Part shown: positions 35,540 to 46,523 of the stretch, piece after piece
Layout: each line of letters starts with the position of its first letter
How positions within the stretch are numbered: the stretch's first letter is position 1
NCBI GenBank assembly: GCA_015039465.1
Contig: MU130080.1
Location: 71,344-135,343 of the forward strand
DNA length: 64,000 bases
Direction of reading: 5' to 3'
Source: Phlegmacium glaucopus
Lineage: Eukaryota > Basidiomycota > Agaricomycetes > Agaricales > Cortinariaceae
Translations under genes and position numbers: made by a program
The notes under the pieces: model-generated
Databases searched by the model: none
Told to the model about the DNA's origin: nothing
What the model saw: only the letters and a program-made list of their open reading frames with translations

Positions 35540-38130
35540 TTAGTCTGGTCCAATATCATTGTAATTTACACGCGGACATAGATTTTTCAGCCGAGATAGG
35601 TTTTGCTGTGTGAGATGACAGTTGAAGGTGATGTCCGAAAACATATTCCAAGGAAGAGGAAAGGTAAACACATTGAGTGTCGCATTCCCTCTAAGGGTGA
35701 AAGCAAGGTCAATCTGTGGTGTCCAGATAACTCTGGCTAAGAGAGAATGAAGGGCAACAACAGAATCGAGACTTAGACGAGTGACATTGGAGAGTTCCTT
35801 CCGGTATATGCTGCTAGGTTTGAATAGAACGCCATTACTGGTATTGTTATCTTGGATAGTCCCGATATTGACTTCTTTAAGTTCTGGGAAGGAATGCAGA
35901 AGAGTTACTGCATCGTCAAGGCTGATATGGGAACTCGTCACATCAAGAACAATCAAGTTTGCACATGGAAAATTCCTGAAATTCTTCGCAAAGATATTAA
36001 AATCGCCATGCCAGGAAAATTCAGATAAACCGGAAGCATTCGCCAAATCGATACTGTCGTCCTCGCCACACTGCCCAAGGCCGTAGCATGAAGTAACAGG
36101 CTTGACAAAGTCCGGGATAGTAATTGCCAGCCTACTGAACCTGGAAAGCGCCGTCCGACTCGAATTGAGCATGACCTTGTCTAGATGAACGAATAGAGTC
36201 TTGAGAGAGTTGAATCCTTCAGTGCCCGCGCTATCAACATAGGATTCTTGCCATACAACGACGAGAGAGTTTTCAACTTGACCAGCTCTAGCAAATAGGA
36301 AACGAGCAACACGATTCATGCAATCATCGGTATTGAAGTGTCCTTCCGGAACTGCAATTGTGATCTCAAGCTGGTTAGAGGGCGGAGCTAGGGTCTCTGC
36401 TTGTACAGGAAGACGACATTCAAATGGTTGAGAAAGGTCTAAGAAGATCGGAGACAACAGTAGACTGGACCCTGTGTTAACAGAGAAATCGTGATCAAGG
36501 CTCCAAATAGGATCTCGAGACGGAGGAAGCGAGATGGTGTCCTCTTCGGGAGAAAAAGGTTTGAAAGAAAACCTTCGTTTAGCTTGTGTCGGAGCTGGAA
36601 AGAGAGGTGTAGACTGTTGATAAGAATACTGATTCTGAGCGACTCTAGAAGACGAGACCATAGCCAGGGAAAGAGGATTAATCCCAAAATTTGGTTGAGT
36701 GGACGTTGTGTATTCGGTTAGAGGTTGAGAAACGGTATGTTGGCCAGAGGGAAACAGAGGGATACTATCTACAGGCGGAGAAGAGGTGAGATTCAGAGCA
36801 GCTAGCGCAAGCTGCGGGACGGGATTGAAAGCTCTAATTGGCTTTGGCTGGTAAATGATGACCTGCTTCTGTCGTGGGCTTGCGACCCTTTGAATATCGA
36901 ACAACATTGTGGGTCCAGATGGTTGCATTGTTAACGTGAATTCGGATGATTGAAGACCCAAGTTGTTCAAGATTCGGTCAAAGTCGGTTTCTACTATACG
37001 CGCAGACCTCGAAGTCGGGACGACAGGATTCAAGTCCTCCATGTCGAAAATAGAGGTAGCATTATGACTCAAAAATGGATGAAAGAGTTCTCTAGTGACG
37101 TCCGCCTGATTGATCTGGCCTTCGGATGGCATGGCATTTTGGAGACTGAGCTCGGAAGGTGGGGTAGGAGAGAAAAAGATGGTATCCTGTCTGAAAGTAA
37201 CTTGATCGGGAGCAACCCTCGGTTGACTAGTTTTAAGAGACAGATAAAGAGTGAGAAACTGAGTTGTGAGGTTTAAAGGCTCTGGACTTACTTTAGATAG
37301 TGGGCAATAGGTTCCTCGGGCTGCCTTTCTGTTGGAGTATCTACAAGAGAGGACGAGAGAGCTGGTGATGCAGGCGAGTGCTGGTGACTGGCTGGAGTAG
37401 GCAGATTGGGTGTCGGTGCGGCAAGCTGCGGTCTAAACACTTCCACTGGTGTTGAATGGTGAGCGACATCCTGTTCGGGCTGCCTTTCTGTTGGAGCATC
37501 TACAAGAGAGGACGAGAGAGCTGGTGATGCAGGCGAGTGCTGGTGGCTGGCTAAAGTAGGCAGATTGGGTGTAGGTGCGGCAAGCTGAGGTCTAAACATT
37601 TCCACTGGTGTTGAATGGTGAACGACATCCTGTTCGGGCTGCATTTCTGTTGGAGTATCTAGGAGAGAGGACGAGAGAGCTGGTGATGCAGGCGAGTACT
37701 GGTGGCAGGCTGGTGTAGGCGGATCAGGTCTGGGTTCGGCAAGCTGAGGTCTAAACGCTTCCACCGGTATTGAATGGTGAACGACATCCTGTTCACATTG
37801 TTTATCGGTGGCAGAGAAGGAGGAAGCTCGAGATCCAGACGAATAGTAGGAATAAGCCTTTGTTGATTGTTTGTTTTTGGAGGACTGAAATTTACTCCAT
37901 ATTTTGTTCAGTCCAGCCCGAACTATGTGCGCAGAGGTCGATAATGGAGCGGCGTACGTCGAGTTCGGGAAAGCATCACGTCTAATATTACGAGTGGTAA
38001 GCCTATGACCGGATAACCCCCATAGCGTTTGATGGCAATGTAGTTTATCGTTCCGAAGAGGGACGTTCGATGGCTGAGAAAAACGGGGACCATTCAAAAC
38101 TGAGAAGGCTGCTGGCCATTTGAGCTGCAT
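35540..38130 (-). CDS. Uncharacterised protein with 53-residue tandem repeats and LRR-like C-terminus
   Basis: Two exons keep frame: ATG 38130 to about 37297, then a 65-nt intron (GTAAGT...CTAG), then to the stop at 35540, about 840 residues. Residues about 120-280 consist of three near-identical 53-residue repeats with the core EQDVVHHSTPVE.FRPQLA and SPASPALSSSLVD. The C-terminal half has leucine-patterned segments such as NLIVLDVTSSHISLDDAVTL and FPELKEVNIGTI, similar in style to the LRR parts of agaric F-box proteins, but no F-box is visible. It is the complete version of the gene whose 3' ends are found in units 1 and 2. I do not recognise a family. Joining the two exons is an inference; they could be separate genes. 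Confidence 0.6.
37297..37800 (-). repeat. 159-bp coding tandem repeat
   Basis: The word CTGCCTTTCTGTTGGAG recurs at 37321, 37480 and, with one change, 37639, a period of exactly 159 bp (53 codons). Copies are nearly identical, so the array arose or was homogenised recently; a fourth partial copy is at about 37770-37800. Confidence 0.9.
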
Positions 38131-39145
38131 TAGCGATAAGCAAGTTGTAATGAATCAGTAATGATGTTTGTAAAGAAATATAAAAAAACGACTTATATAC
38201 CTCAAGCATTCTGGTCACCACATTAATTCTCCGAACAAAAAAAAGTAAAAGTGTCGCGCTCGGAATACCCAACACAAAAGGTTGGCTTTGTCCCAATTGT
38301 ATGAAAGTCAGTCGTTACGAACCCCGACGATCAAGCAATTTTGTTGTCTTGTCATGATCATCAACTGACATGCATGTCATACATGGTTCCCGCCGATCGA
38401 GCAGGTTAAGTCAACGATGACTATGGCAACAGATAAAAAGGTTTCGAGTCCAAGAGTGCAGTGACTGTGCAAACAATAAAGTTGTTTGGTTTGGTTAGAA
38501 AACATCGACTGGTAGGTAAAATAACAGACATCAAGTTTCAACTTAAGCCCAATTTACACGAGAGTACTATCTACCGCAACGCAGCATGTCTTCACGGGTA
38601 TATTCTATGCCCAACAACGAGCTTGGCGACTCTGCGTAATATCTCAGGTGAGGCTCCCACCAGGTAACAACAACCTTATTCTAATCCAAACTACTCTTTT
38701 TTCAGCGCTCAAATTTCAAACGCATCTTAGCTTCCACTGGCAGGGGCCTTTTGTCTCCCCCCCAAAACCAAACATTAAAACGATTATAATATATAAATCA
38801 ACAGGCAAAAACGAACTTCCCACTTCTAACGCTTCGCAGGAACTAACTAAAAGTATAATCAGAACAAGTAAAGAAATGAATGTAGGCTATCAAAGAACGA
38901 CGATGGATGGGTATGTCCGAGTCCAATACTTATATGTACGAGGAAGAGAAATCTTACAAACGAATTATTTGCTGATCAGGGTGTAAAAGATCGACAAAAA
39001 GGGTAGAAAGGAAGGGCGGGGAGGAAGACAAGAACGACGATGGATCGCCCCGCAACAATGTACTGAAAACCAAAAGGGATCCCTAGGTGTGTCATTGATA
39101 TGAAGTTCATTTCGATTCCTACTCTGCTTGGATCCCACCAGAATA
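38131..39145. other. Intergenic, no supported gene
   Basis: Holds the promoter of the repeat-protein gene on the left and the 3' UTR of the next gene on the right. Short frames only. Confidence 0.5.
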
Positions 39146-39940
39146 TCACTGGCATCCTGCGCCAACGACACGGGCATACGAAGGCCCATGGAGCTGACCA
39201 ACCTTTCCTTCCCTATCATCTGCATAAATATGTTCCCAAGGCTCATCTAAGTCCATATCATGTAACACGGCAACGTCATCCAGAGCGATGACAGACCGAA
39301 CGGGTGGGATCACTTCGAAGTCGTCCACTGGAGAAAAAAAGGTAACCATCTTAGGTTGTTTACCACGAAGGTATAGCGTAAGGAACGTACCATTTCGTTT
39401 CCGAGGCCTCCTGTGTGATACCACCACCAACTCTGACAGGTTTACCCCGACTCCTTGGGCACCGCTGGATGAATCTGTACCACCCCCACTGGGAGGTAAG
39501 GAAACTTCCTGTACCTTGGCAGTATTACGGCCTATATCCCTCCTCCTTGGCAGGGCGGCGTACACATCCGCATCCAATTCTACTTTCCCGTCCCTCCAAC
39601 TCTTGGATCGTCGCCCAGCATGAGCAGCACCGGTTGTTCCTTGGCGAGTAACCTTCCTTGCACGTCGTTTGGTCCACTCTCCAGCCTGCTTCGCTCTCTG
39701 ACGTTCATGCTCATAAGCCCGTGCATCCCTGTCTCTATCTTGAGGGCTTATCCCTTCTGCGGAAATGCCAGGAGGCGGGGGCCGGATGTTCTCGGTTTCC
39801 GCTCCTACTGAGGGAACCGTTGCCTGAATCACACCAGGTGACGTAGTAACGTCGACACTCGCTTTGCGAAGAGCCGAGGTGTTCTTGTTGCTGTTATGGG
39901 TATTGGGGGTAGCCTTGAATACTGTTGTGGTGGGAGCCAT
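39146..39940 (-). CDS. Uncharacterised basic protein
   Basis: ATG 39940 (MAPTTTVFKATPNTHNSN) to the stop at 39146. A well-formed 63-nt intron (GTACGT...TTTCTCCAG, about 39329-39391) would join RRPRKRN to VDDFEVIPPVRSV, giving 243 residues; reading through it is also open (264 residues). The middle is rich in Arg/Lys (YEHERQRAKQAGEWTKRRAR), then ELDADVYAALPRRRDIGR, and the C-terminus is acidic (DMDLDEPWEHIYADD). Likely nuclear from composition. No family recognised. A TATA-like box lies 47 bp upstream. Confidence 0.65.
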   Translation of the reverse strand: MAPTTTVFKATPNTHNSNKNTSALRKASVDVTTSPGVIQATVPSVGAETENIRPPPPGISAEGISPQDRDRDARAYEHERQRAKQAGEWTKRRARKVTRQGTTGAAHAGRRSKSWRDGKVELDADVYAALPRRRDIGRNTAKVQEVSLPPSGGGTDSSSGAQGVGVNLSELVVVSHRRPRKRNGTFLTLYLRGKQPKMVTFFSPVDDFEVIPPVRSVIALDDVAVLHDMDLDEPWEHIYADDREGKVGQLHGPSYARVVGAGCQ

Positions 39941-39986
39941 GAAAGTGATGTGTATGACTCGAGTGGATGCCTGAGAGTTGTCTTTG

Positions 39987-39994
39987 TTTATAAA
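39987..39994 (-). promoter_or_regulatory. TATA-like box of the 39146-39940 gene
   Basis: TTTATAAA (self-complementary) 47 bp upstream of the ATG at 39940. Confidence 0.4.
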
Positions 39995-41269
39995 GTGTCT
40001 GATGACAGGTGCGCTAGCGGGGAATTGCAAAGGGACACTTTCGAGGAGGGCTGCTAATTAAGACTGGTAGGGTCGGAGAGGAGACAGAGGCCGCCGAGAG
40101 CGCAGCTGATATAGACGGAGGTGGGTCACCGATAAGGGTGGCAGTACTTGTCACCTCTAGTTCAAACGTTCAAAGAAGTATTGTAATCGCTGTTAGTAGA
40201 GAGTCGGATAAAGCGAATGCTTATCGATATCATTCAATCCATTGCTAAGCAGATATGAATAATTGGAAGATACCCAAGCTTTTCTCACTAAATTGATCCA
40301 TGGGCCAGATAATTATACCTTGGGTCGTTATATACCAGAACGTGCGTTTGCGGAGTCGGCGGTTCTACTGTTTGAGAGACGGCTGAAAACGGATGACTTG
40401 GTGGACCTGTTATGTCATTGATAAGATAAAATTAATTTAGATCTTATCATTCTTAAGCAAAGCTCGGACACCCGTGGCGACCGCTGCGAGGTAAAGAAGA
40501 ATGTCCAGTGAGTTCCGGAGCAGAGATAGAATCAGAAGATGAGTTAGTACATGGGGAGAATTAAGGGGGATATTAGATAGTGAGTATGACCATACCATAA
40601 TCGGAAAGCCTGTTGAATCAGTGTTGGTTTATTGATAGTACTCAGCTGAAAATGGTAGTGTACTCGACCCAGGTACTATCATGGCATGAGCTGGTGGAGT
40701 TTTGAAATAGCAATAACTTTGTGAATAAAATTCCTAAAATTCCTTTGTGGACCTGGATCACATGGAAAGCCAAGTGGTTATCTGCCAGACCCAGGGGTAT
40801 TTTACCATACAATTTGATCAGAAATTAATTAAAGCTGGCAAATCAGAAATAGTGCGGGAAATGTGATCCAGATGTGGCAACACTATTGCAACATTAGGTA
40901 CCAGCAAGTCGAGCCTGAGCAGGCTGATAGAATATATTAACTAATAGTAATAATATTTATGTCACTTATCTCTGGATTTGGTCAAGTTTAGGGTTGGTCC
41001 TGAACGTTTTAAATTCTTGCCGATCAATTGGTTCCATTTTAGAATACATTTCTGTCACCACAACTACTACAAGTATTTTATCAGCACCCAAGACGCTCTC
41101 TCATAAAATTTGGATCTGTCCAATCCATTATTAAAAGTTTAAGTGGCAGAATCATGCCATTGGACCGTGACGAAAACGCGACACACACGTGATACACTTG
41201 ACGCGTTGGTTGTTCTGTCACTGTCACTGTCAGCAGAAATTTGATGTTCAATCAAACCATGGTTGGTTG
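39995..41269. other. Intergenic, no supported gene
   Basis: AT-rich spacer between two divergently transcribed genes; should contain both promoters. No coding signal or repeat recognised. Confidence 0.5.
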
Positions 41270-41277
41270 TATAAATA
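41270..41277 (+). promoter_or_regulatory. TATA box of the homeodomain gene
   Basis: TATAAATA 46 bp upstream of the ATG at 41323. Confidence 0.5.
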
Positions 41278-41322
41278 CAAATCAACTCCACATTTGACGC
41301 GTTCCTTATTATCCACCCTACG

Positions 41323-42399
41323 ATGAGCCGTCCTCCCTTACCACTCTCTCGGACGTCTTCATCGAACAGCTTCTCATCTGAGGACGATGGCGCGTCTATG
41401 AGCTCGAGTACGGTCACTGTCAGCAGCTCGCGACGTACTCGGAAACGGTTCACCAACACTCAGCTCACCATGCTCGAAAACCTCTTCCATCAAAATTCGC
41501 ATCCGTCCCGGGAGGACCGCGAAGCAGTCGCAAAGGCAGGCGGCATGTAAGTGTTCATCTATTGCGTGTTCAACATCCAACTAACAACCAACGCGACCGT
41601 TGTCCGATATTATAGGGAAATAAAATCTGTAACCATCTGGTTCCAAAACAAGCGCCAAACGGAGAGAAAGTCTGCTGCCACTAGCAACACCAATAATAGT
41701 GGTCATTCACCCTCTAATGCTGTGCCCAATATCACCAGCACCATGCACACGTTCAGTCTCAATGGAACGTCGCGAACAGCATCTCCGTCATTGAGCACTA
41801 CAAGCAAAAGTACCTCTAATGCCCATCGTCCTTCTCTTGACCGTGTCGCGTCACGTTCAGAGCTACGTGTTGCTGCCCCTCGTACCCCATCACGCCGTCA
41901 CAACCCCTCAGGTGCAATTTGGGAAAACATGCCTTCTTCGCCAATAGCGCCACCTCTCAGTCCCCCTCCTAGGGAATTCATCGACTTTGGAAAAAATACC
42001 CGTACGAGACGGACACTTGAGTGGGCATGTGCAGCTGCCCGGGTTGCGGAGAAAGACGGTCATTCAACCGAAATGAGCTCAGCTGGCGCCAACACATCTT
42101 CGTCAACAATAAAAGCTGGTGGCGGCAGTAGGGGACGAACGATCCGTCGGGAACATAATCATACTGGTAATGACAATGATCGTCCGAGACGGGAGTGTGG
42201 AGATGAATCGGCCATGGATGTTGACCTGACAGACGAAGAAGACCACGAGGCTATCACCCCACCTAGCACCTGGGGCAAAGGAGATCTTAGATGGACGCCG
42301 GCAGAAGGAGGGTTAGCGTCAACTCTACCCAAAGGAGTCGATGATGATGACATGTTCAAGGCAGCCCTTGCCCTGTGTGGGCTTGGGCGTCGGACATAA
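41323..42399 (+). CDS. Homeodomain transcription factor
   Basis: ATG 41323; a 69-nt intron (GTAAGT...TTATAG) within codon 75 joins the two halves of the homeodomain; stop TAA 42397-42399; 335 residues. The homeodomain covers about residues 36-95: RRTRKRFTNTQLTMLENLF, then HPSREDREAVAKAGGMEIKS and the recognition helix VTIWFQNKRQTERK. W, F, N and R of the WFxNxR core are present, so DNA binding should be intact. The rest is Ser/Thr/Pro-rich with an acidic patch (MDVDLTDEEDHEAITPPSTW). The loop has the typical 60-residue spacing rather than the TALE insertion, so it does not look like an HD1 mating-type protein. Agaric homologues regulate development, but the target is unknown. Confidence 0.9.
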
Positions 42400-43037
42400 A
42401 AACATTATACCTTTAATATTTACATCACGACGCAACGATAAGATGATACCAATCACAATGATAACCAAAACTTGCAATTAACGATCATATATCTTCCAAC
42501 TGAGCATCTGAATTCTGATATATTTCATTCACTTGAGCATCTTACGAAATTAGAACGGGTTACTCGATTCTGAATGGTTGAATGTTGAGTATTGAATTCG
42601 AACAGCCTTGAATGCATAAAGTTTACTGCGCAAAATCAGATAGACTCGGATGACATATGTGGTACAGCTTGGATGGGATCTCCGTGCATCACGAAACCCG
42701 CAGTAGGTTTCCATCACATGTTCTGGTTAAGCGCCATTGCATTGCAGCATAAGTGTCAGTTGTTGTGTCACGGCGGTGATCGTCTGACTCTGAACGAGCG
42801 TAGCCTTACTTTTAAAAATTTCAGATCTCAATATGTATATAACTTCCTATATATTACTACTGGTACTACTATAGTCGTAAAATCATTTATCAGCATACAA
42901 ACCTCGTCATTCCAAATCTTTTTGACTTGTCATCATGCCCGAGCTGCCAATGCACCACCGCCCTGTATTGGTCAGCGCGCATCACGCATCATTTTCGTCA
43001 TCGCACGTGGTTGATCACCAAGCACGCAAGAATCGGC
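42400..43037. other. Intergenic, 3' UTR and thioredoxin promoter
   Basis: A short open frame at 42592-43014 lacks recognisable motifs. Nothing else seen. Confidence 0.45.
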
Positions 43038-43045
43038 TATAAAAG
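43038..43045 (+). promoter_or_regulatory. TATA box of the thioredoxin gene
   Basis: TATAAAAG 64 bp upstream of the ATG at 43109, in a good position for a core promoter. Confidence 0.6.
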
Positions 43046-43108
43046 CTCCTCTCGCTCAAACCTTCAAGTTCATCAGTCCCTCATCTATTCCAATCCCCCG
43101 CAAATAAA

Positions 43109-43621
43109 ATGCCCGTCCTACCTATTAATTCCTACGAGGAGTTCAAAACCATCGTACGTCGCAGTGATCTTATCATCTAACTTGAAACCGCTGAAAACTA
43201 GCGCTCATTAGATCGCCGGAGATGACCCTGTCTTGATAGATTTCTGGGCCTCTTGGTGTGGTCCTTGCAAAGCCATCTCACCAGTTTTGGAGAAAATGTC
43301 CGATGAAAGCAAATCTAAAGTCAAATTCTATAAAGTCAATATCGATGATGTCCCGAATATCGCTGAGGAAGTTCAAATCAGAGTTGTACGTCATTATCCT
43401 TATCGACGTTTAAGGAGTGATTATGACTTAATACCCCGTTATGACTTTCTAGGTACCAACCTTCCTCGTTTTCAAGAATGGGAGCAAATCTCAGGAGCTC
43501 GCAGGTGCAGACCCCAAGGCTCTACAGGTGAGTCCCTGTCTATGAAGAGCAAGGCCTTTGAAGTGGAGACTAATTTATCTTTTATCATCAGACACTGGTG
43601 ACGCAAGCAGGGGCTGTTTAA
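43109..43621 (+). CDS. Thioredoxin
   Basis: Four exons: 43109-43153, 43212-43385, 43453-43527, 43592-43621; all introns are GT...AG and the total is 107 codons plus stop, the usual size of cytosolic thioredoxin. It starts MPVLPINSYEEFKTI. The active site is WASWCGPCKAISPVLEKMS with the redox pair Cys-Gly-Pro-Cys. It continues KFYKVNIDDVPNIAEEVQIR and the cis-proline loop VVPTFLVFKNG, then QELAGADPKALQTLVTQAGA. It reduces protein disulfides (peroxiredoxins, ribonucleotide reductase, methionine sulfoxide reductase) with electrons from thioredoxin reductase. No targeting peptide is present, so it is cytosolic or nuclear. A TATA box lies upstream. Confidence 0.95.
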
Positions 43622-45209
43622 CAATTTAATCAATACAACGACGACGATCTCAGTTGAGGTCGAACCGTCCTAAATTCAATATGTAACAATTCGAAATAGA
43701 AATCCTTATGTTCCTTATTCATCGGCTGGATTCTACCTCATGCTCATGTCACTGATTAAAGACTGCTTATTTGAGAAGGACGGTTTGACTAACCGCTAGA
43801 AGAATTAACATCAGGAGGCTCACAATTTGCTCTTTTCCGCTGAGCGGCAAAAATGCATGAAAGCGGTTGATGAGGTTGAAGAGCTACAAAAGTGGAAAAA
43901 GCGGCTAATGTGTCGACTATGTGGGCGCCTTAGGCTTGTCGCGCTGTAGCGATATCATGCATCAGCAATCTCACACATTACTTATTTACTCTCTGACTCA
44001 TTGCCCAACCCTGGCAAGTTGAAAAGTTGAAGAAGTCGGAAAAGTTACTCTACTTATGTAACTAGTCTTATATTGTCGTAGCTTTTGTAGATAAGTAGGT
44101 CTGACCTTATATTCACGGCCAAGCTTTGCTAGAAACTTTCAAGGTTAGAAAACAGTTGGAAGAAACGCTGGTACTTACGCCCTACAACCCTCACAGTCAT
44201 GACTCATTAATACTAGGTCAGATCTTACCAAATGGAATACCTATGATTTGAAACTGTTCAACTTAACGATGGTGAATATACTGGGTCCTCTTAAAGTCCT
44301 GATGCGTGGTCCATGTAGAGTAATATTGTCAGATTTGGACGAGATCCCTAAGAGGCTAAGAGTCTGGAAAACTCGGATTCTATAAGGTCGTCTGAATGGG
44401 ACCAAGGCGGTCTTCTTTATCTTTAGGGGATTGAATGATGAGGTATATGATATACTTGACAACAAGCTAGATGTAGTAAGTATGTTTTATTGAAACCTGG
44501 AAAATAAATATGAAAAGTTGGAGCCAGATTTGATTACCGCAGCTTGTTGGGGTTAATTTTGCCAGTACCATAGGTTGCCGTTCGATGCTGGAAGACATAC
44601 AGTTATTAGGAGAGCTATCAGGAGCTGCATCTATTTCTGGGTATCCTGTCCGTCAGAATGTCGGTGAATATCAGTGTCACCCCATGGTCCGGCCGTATAC
44701 TAGAGTCGCGCTAGACCCGTCTGTAAACGGAGAAAGAGAATAGGCCTCTGTATGATGTTAGAGGCTATTAATAATAGGTGGAGAGGCCTGTCATATGTAA
44801 GGGCTAGTAGGGGCTACTAGTATGGATAAAGCTGAACCTAGCGATTCACGACCAGTCTGAGCCTCAAGCAACAGTAATTCAATTAAATGGGGGAAACCAT
44901 CTACTGTACGACATACGGCACAAGGAGAGATAACCCTGACCTTCCTGCAAAGAAGGGTGAAAGGTCTTCTGAAATTTCACGCTCAATTAAGCATAGAATT
45001 GAATCAAGTAAACATCCTTACGTGTCCGGATATGCCTCCCTTTACGAGTTAAACTTAGGCACAACGAATGGATGACAGCCGCCAGGGGTTTTTTTTATCA
45101 ACGCGGGAGAGGTGCGTCCTCTGCAGCCTAGTTAATCCGCACTCTACATCTCATTCTGAGTTGTGTAACCATTTAAAAAAAACATTACTGGGTCACATTG
45201 GCTGAATCT
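43622..45209. other. Intergenic, nothing recognised
   Basis: About 1.6 kb without a supported gene. Short frames on both strands have no family resemblance, and I saw no terminal repeats. Confidence 0.45.
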
Positions 45210-46348
45210 TCATAGAACAGAAGGTAATCCAGCCATGTGCTGGAACCAAAGAACGACGGTGGCGACTTTCCGCACACTAGGGTCACTTTCCCCTAGACGG
45301 AGATCAGGACGCAGTCGACCATCCTCATGAGTGTAAGGCATTGTTCGATAACAGATCGTAAGCTTTGATTTCAGATATTGGTTTGCAGACATCAATATCG
45401 ATGTCGATGGATCGCAAGTGGCCATAATATCTTAGAACATCAGATCAACCCGGATGCCCTCTCGGAAGAGGATTCTCTTACTTTCAATATGGACAATATC
45501 ACCTCTCTTAGCAGCTACGCTTTCCCCAGAACCTCCCCACTCTTCAGCCACATCTCTCCACGCAGTTAATTTATAAGCTGTCCCTTCTTCATCACCTAAT
45601 ATCATCTTGAGAATGGCGATCTCCTTCCCCGCATCCCGTCCTTTTTTGATCCGAATCGTATCAGGGCCTTCCACTTCTAACACAGCGAGAAGGACGTTGA
45701 CTTTGATTGATCCCTTGAACTTATCTGCAGAGAGCTGAGATAAAGAAGTGAGAGTATGGAGATTGAAGTGAAAAGTGGGGAATCGGGCTATGGACGATGC
45801 GTCGGAATAATTTCTGAAGGATTGGGAGTCTTGAGTATCGAGAAGTGAATCTAGTTCTAGTTGGCTTGATGTCGTAGAGTTCTCCTCAGAGGGGCCAGCT
45901 GAGGATTTGTCTAGCAGAAAACTCGGTCCAGTGGCATTGGCTTGATCGTTCTCTCTGCTCACATCTCTTGTCTCATTTATTTCTGTAGGGGGCCACGTTA
46001 TCAAAGTCGTCTGTTCTACTTGAGATTCAAAAGATGCAGGTCAAAGATAGTTGAAGTCATACCTCCAGCTGGCCAGCCCTCTAGTTCCTGTTGTTCATCT
46101 TGGGCCGGTTCAGATAAACCCTCGATCTCGGACGCATCGTCGAAAATAATATTCTTATAAATCAGGGAAATTCTACGGCTCGCAGCTTCCAGAGTCGCGA
46201 TTGGGAAAATGAGAGATTGCGTGCCTTCGACTCCCAAACGAGCAGGCTTTGAATACGTGTCACTGGAAGATATTGTGTGCCATTGGTATGAATTGGCATC
46301 GTTGTATATATCGACCCTTGAAGGTGTACCAAGGAAAACTCTATACAT
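45210..46348 (-). CDS. OB-fold-like protein with an in-frame stop
   Basis: ATG 46348 (MYRVFLGTPSRVDIYNDANS). An intron near 46020-46060 joins to WPPTEINETRD. A disordered linker follows, then a domain that looks like an OB-fold: KFKGSIKVNVLLAVLEVEG, KEIAILKMILGDEEGTAYKL and AAKRGDIVHIESKRILF. The frame meets TAA at about 45432. Directly after it the same frame continues with TSILMSANQYLKSKLTICYR and RPDLRLGESDPSVRKVATVV to 45210, which looks like the natural C-terminus. I see no splice site that would remove the TAA. It could be a recent nonsense change, an unusual intron or a sequence error. OB-folds bind single-stranded nucleic acid. A link to shieldin-subunit-2-like proteins is possible but only a guess. 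Confidence 0.55.
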
Positions 46349-46523
46349 GTAGGAGTTTGTTGCCTTACGTAAATAAACATTATATACATGTCATTTTCAA
46401 AGCCTGTAAATAGATACAGAGGAAAACTAATCATGAGCAAGTGGATAGAGGCAGTGCTTCATAACAAGAGAGCATGCACATCTTACAACTACTTAGCGGC
46501 AGCCACTGAAAACTGACCGACTT

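Larger units (their letters stand above)
26788..35560. repeat. Segmental triplication: F-box gene plus 3' end of convergent gene
   Basis: Three units share order and sequence: unit 1 about 26788-29165, unit 2 about 30806-33135, unit 3 from about 33630. Each begins with an upstream block containing AACAAGCTGC, CGCATCGATCCAGTGTG and CTTGTAAAGTCACCTATAAG, then an F-box gene, then on the minus strand the 3' part of the convergent gene that is complete only in unit 3. Units 1 and 2 are more alike than either is to unit 3. Their spacers differ: cupin-like and ABC-like fragments between 1 and 2, and about 300 bp of unrelated sequence (about 33200-33510) upstream of 3. Confidence 0.85.

Noticed and set aside
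37297..37800. CRISPR-like array
   Set aside because: The 159-bp units are adjacent, without unique spacers, and stay in frame as coding repeats in a eukaryotic gene.
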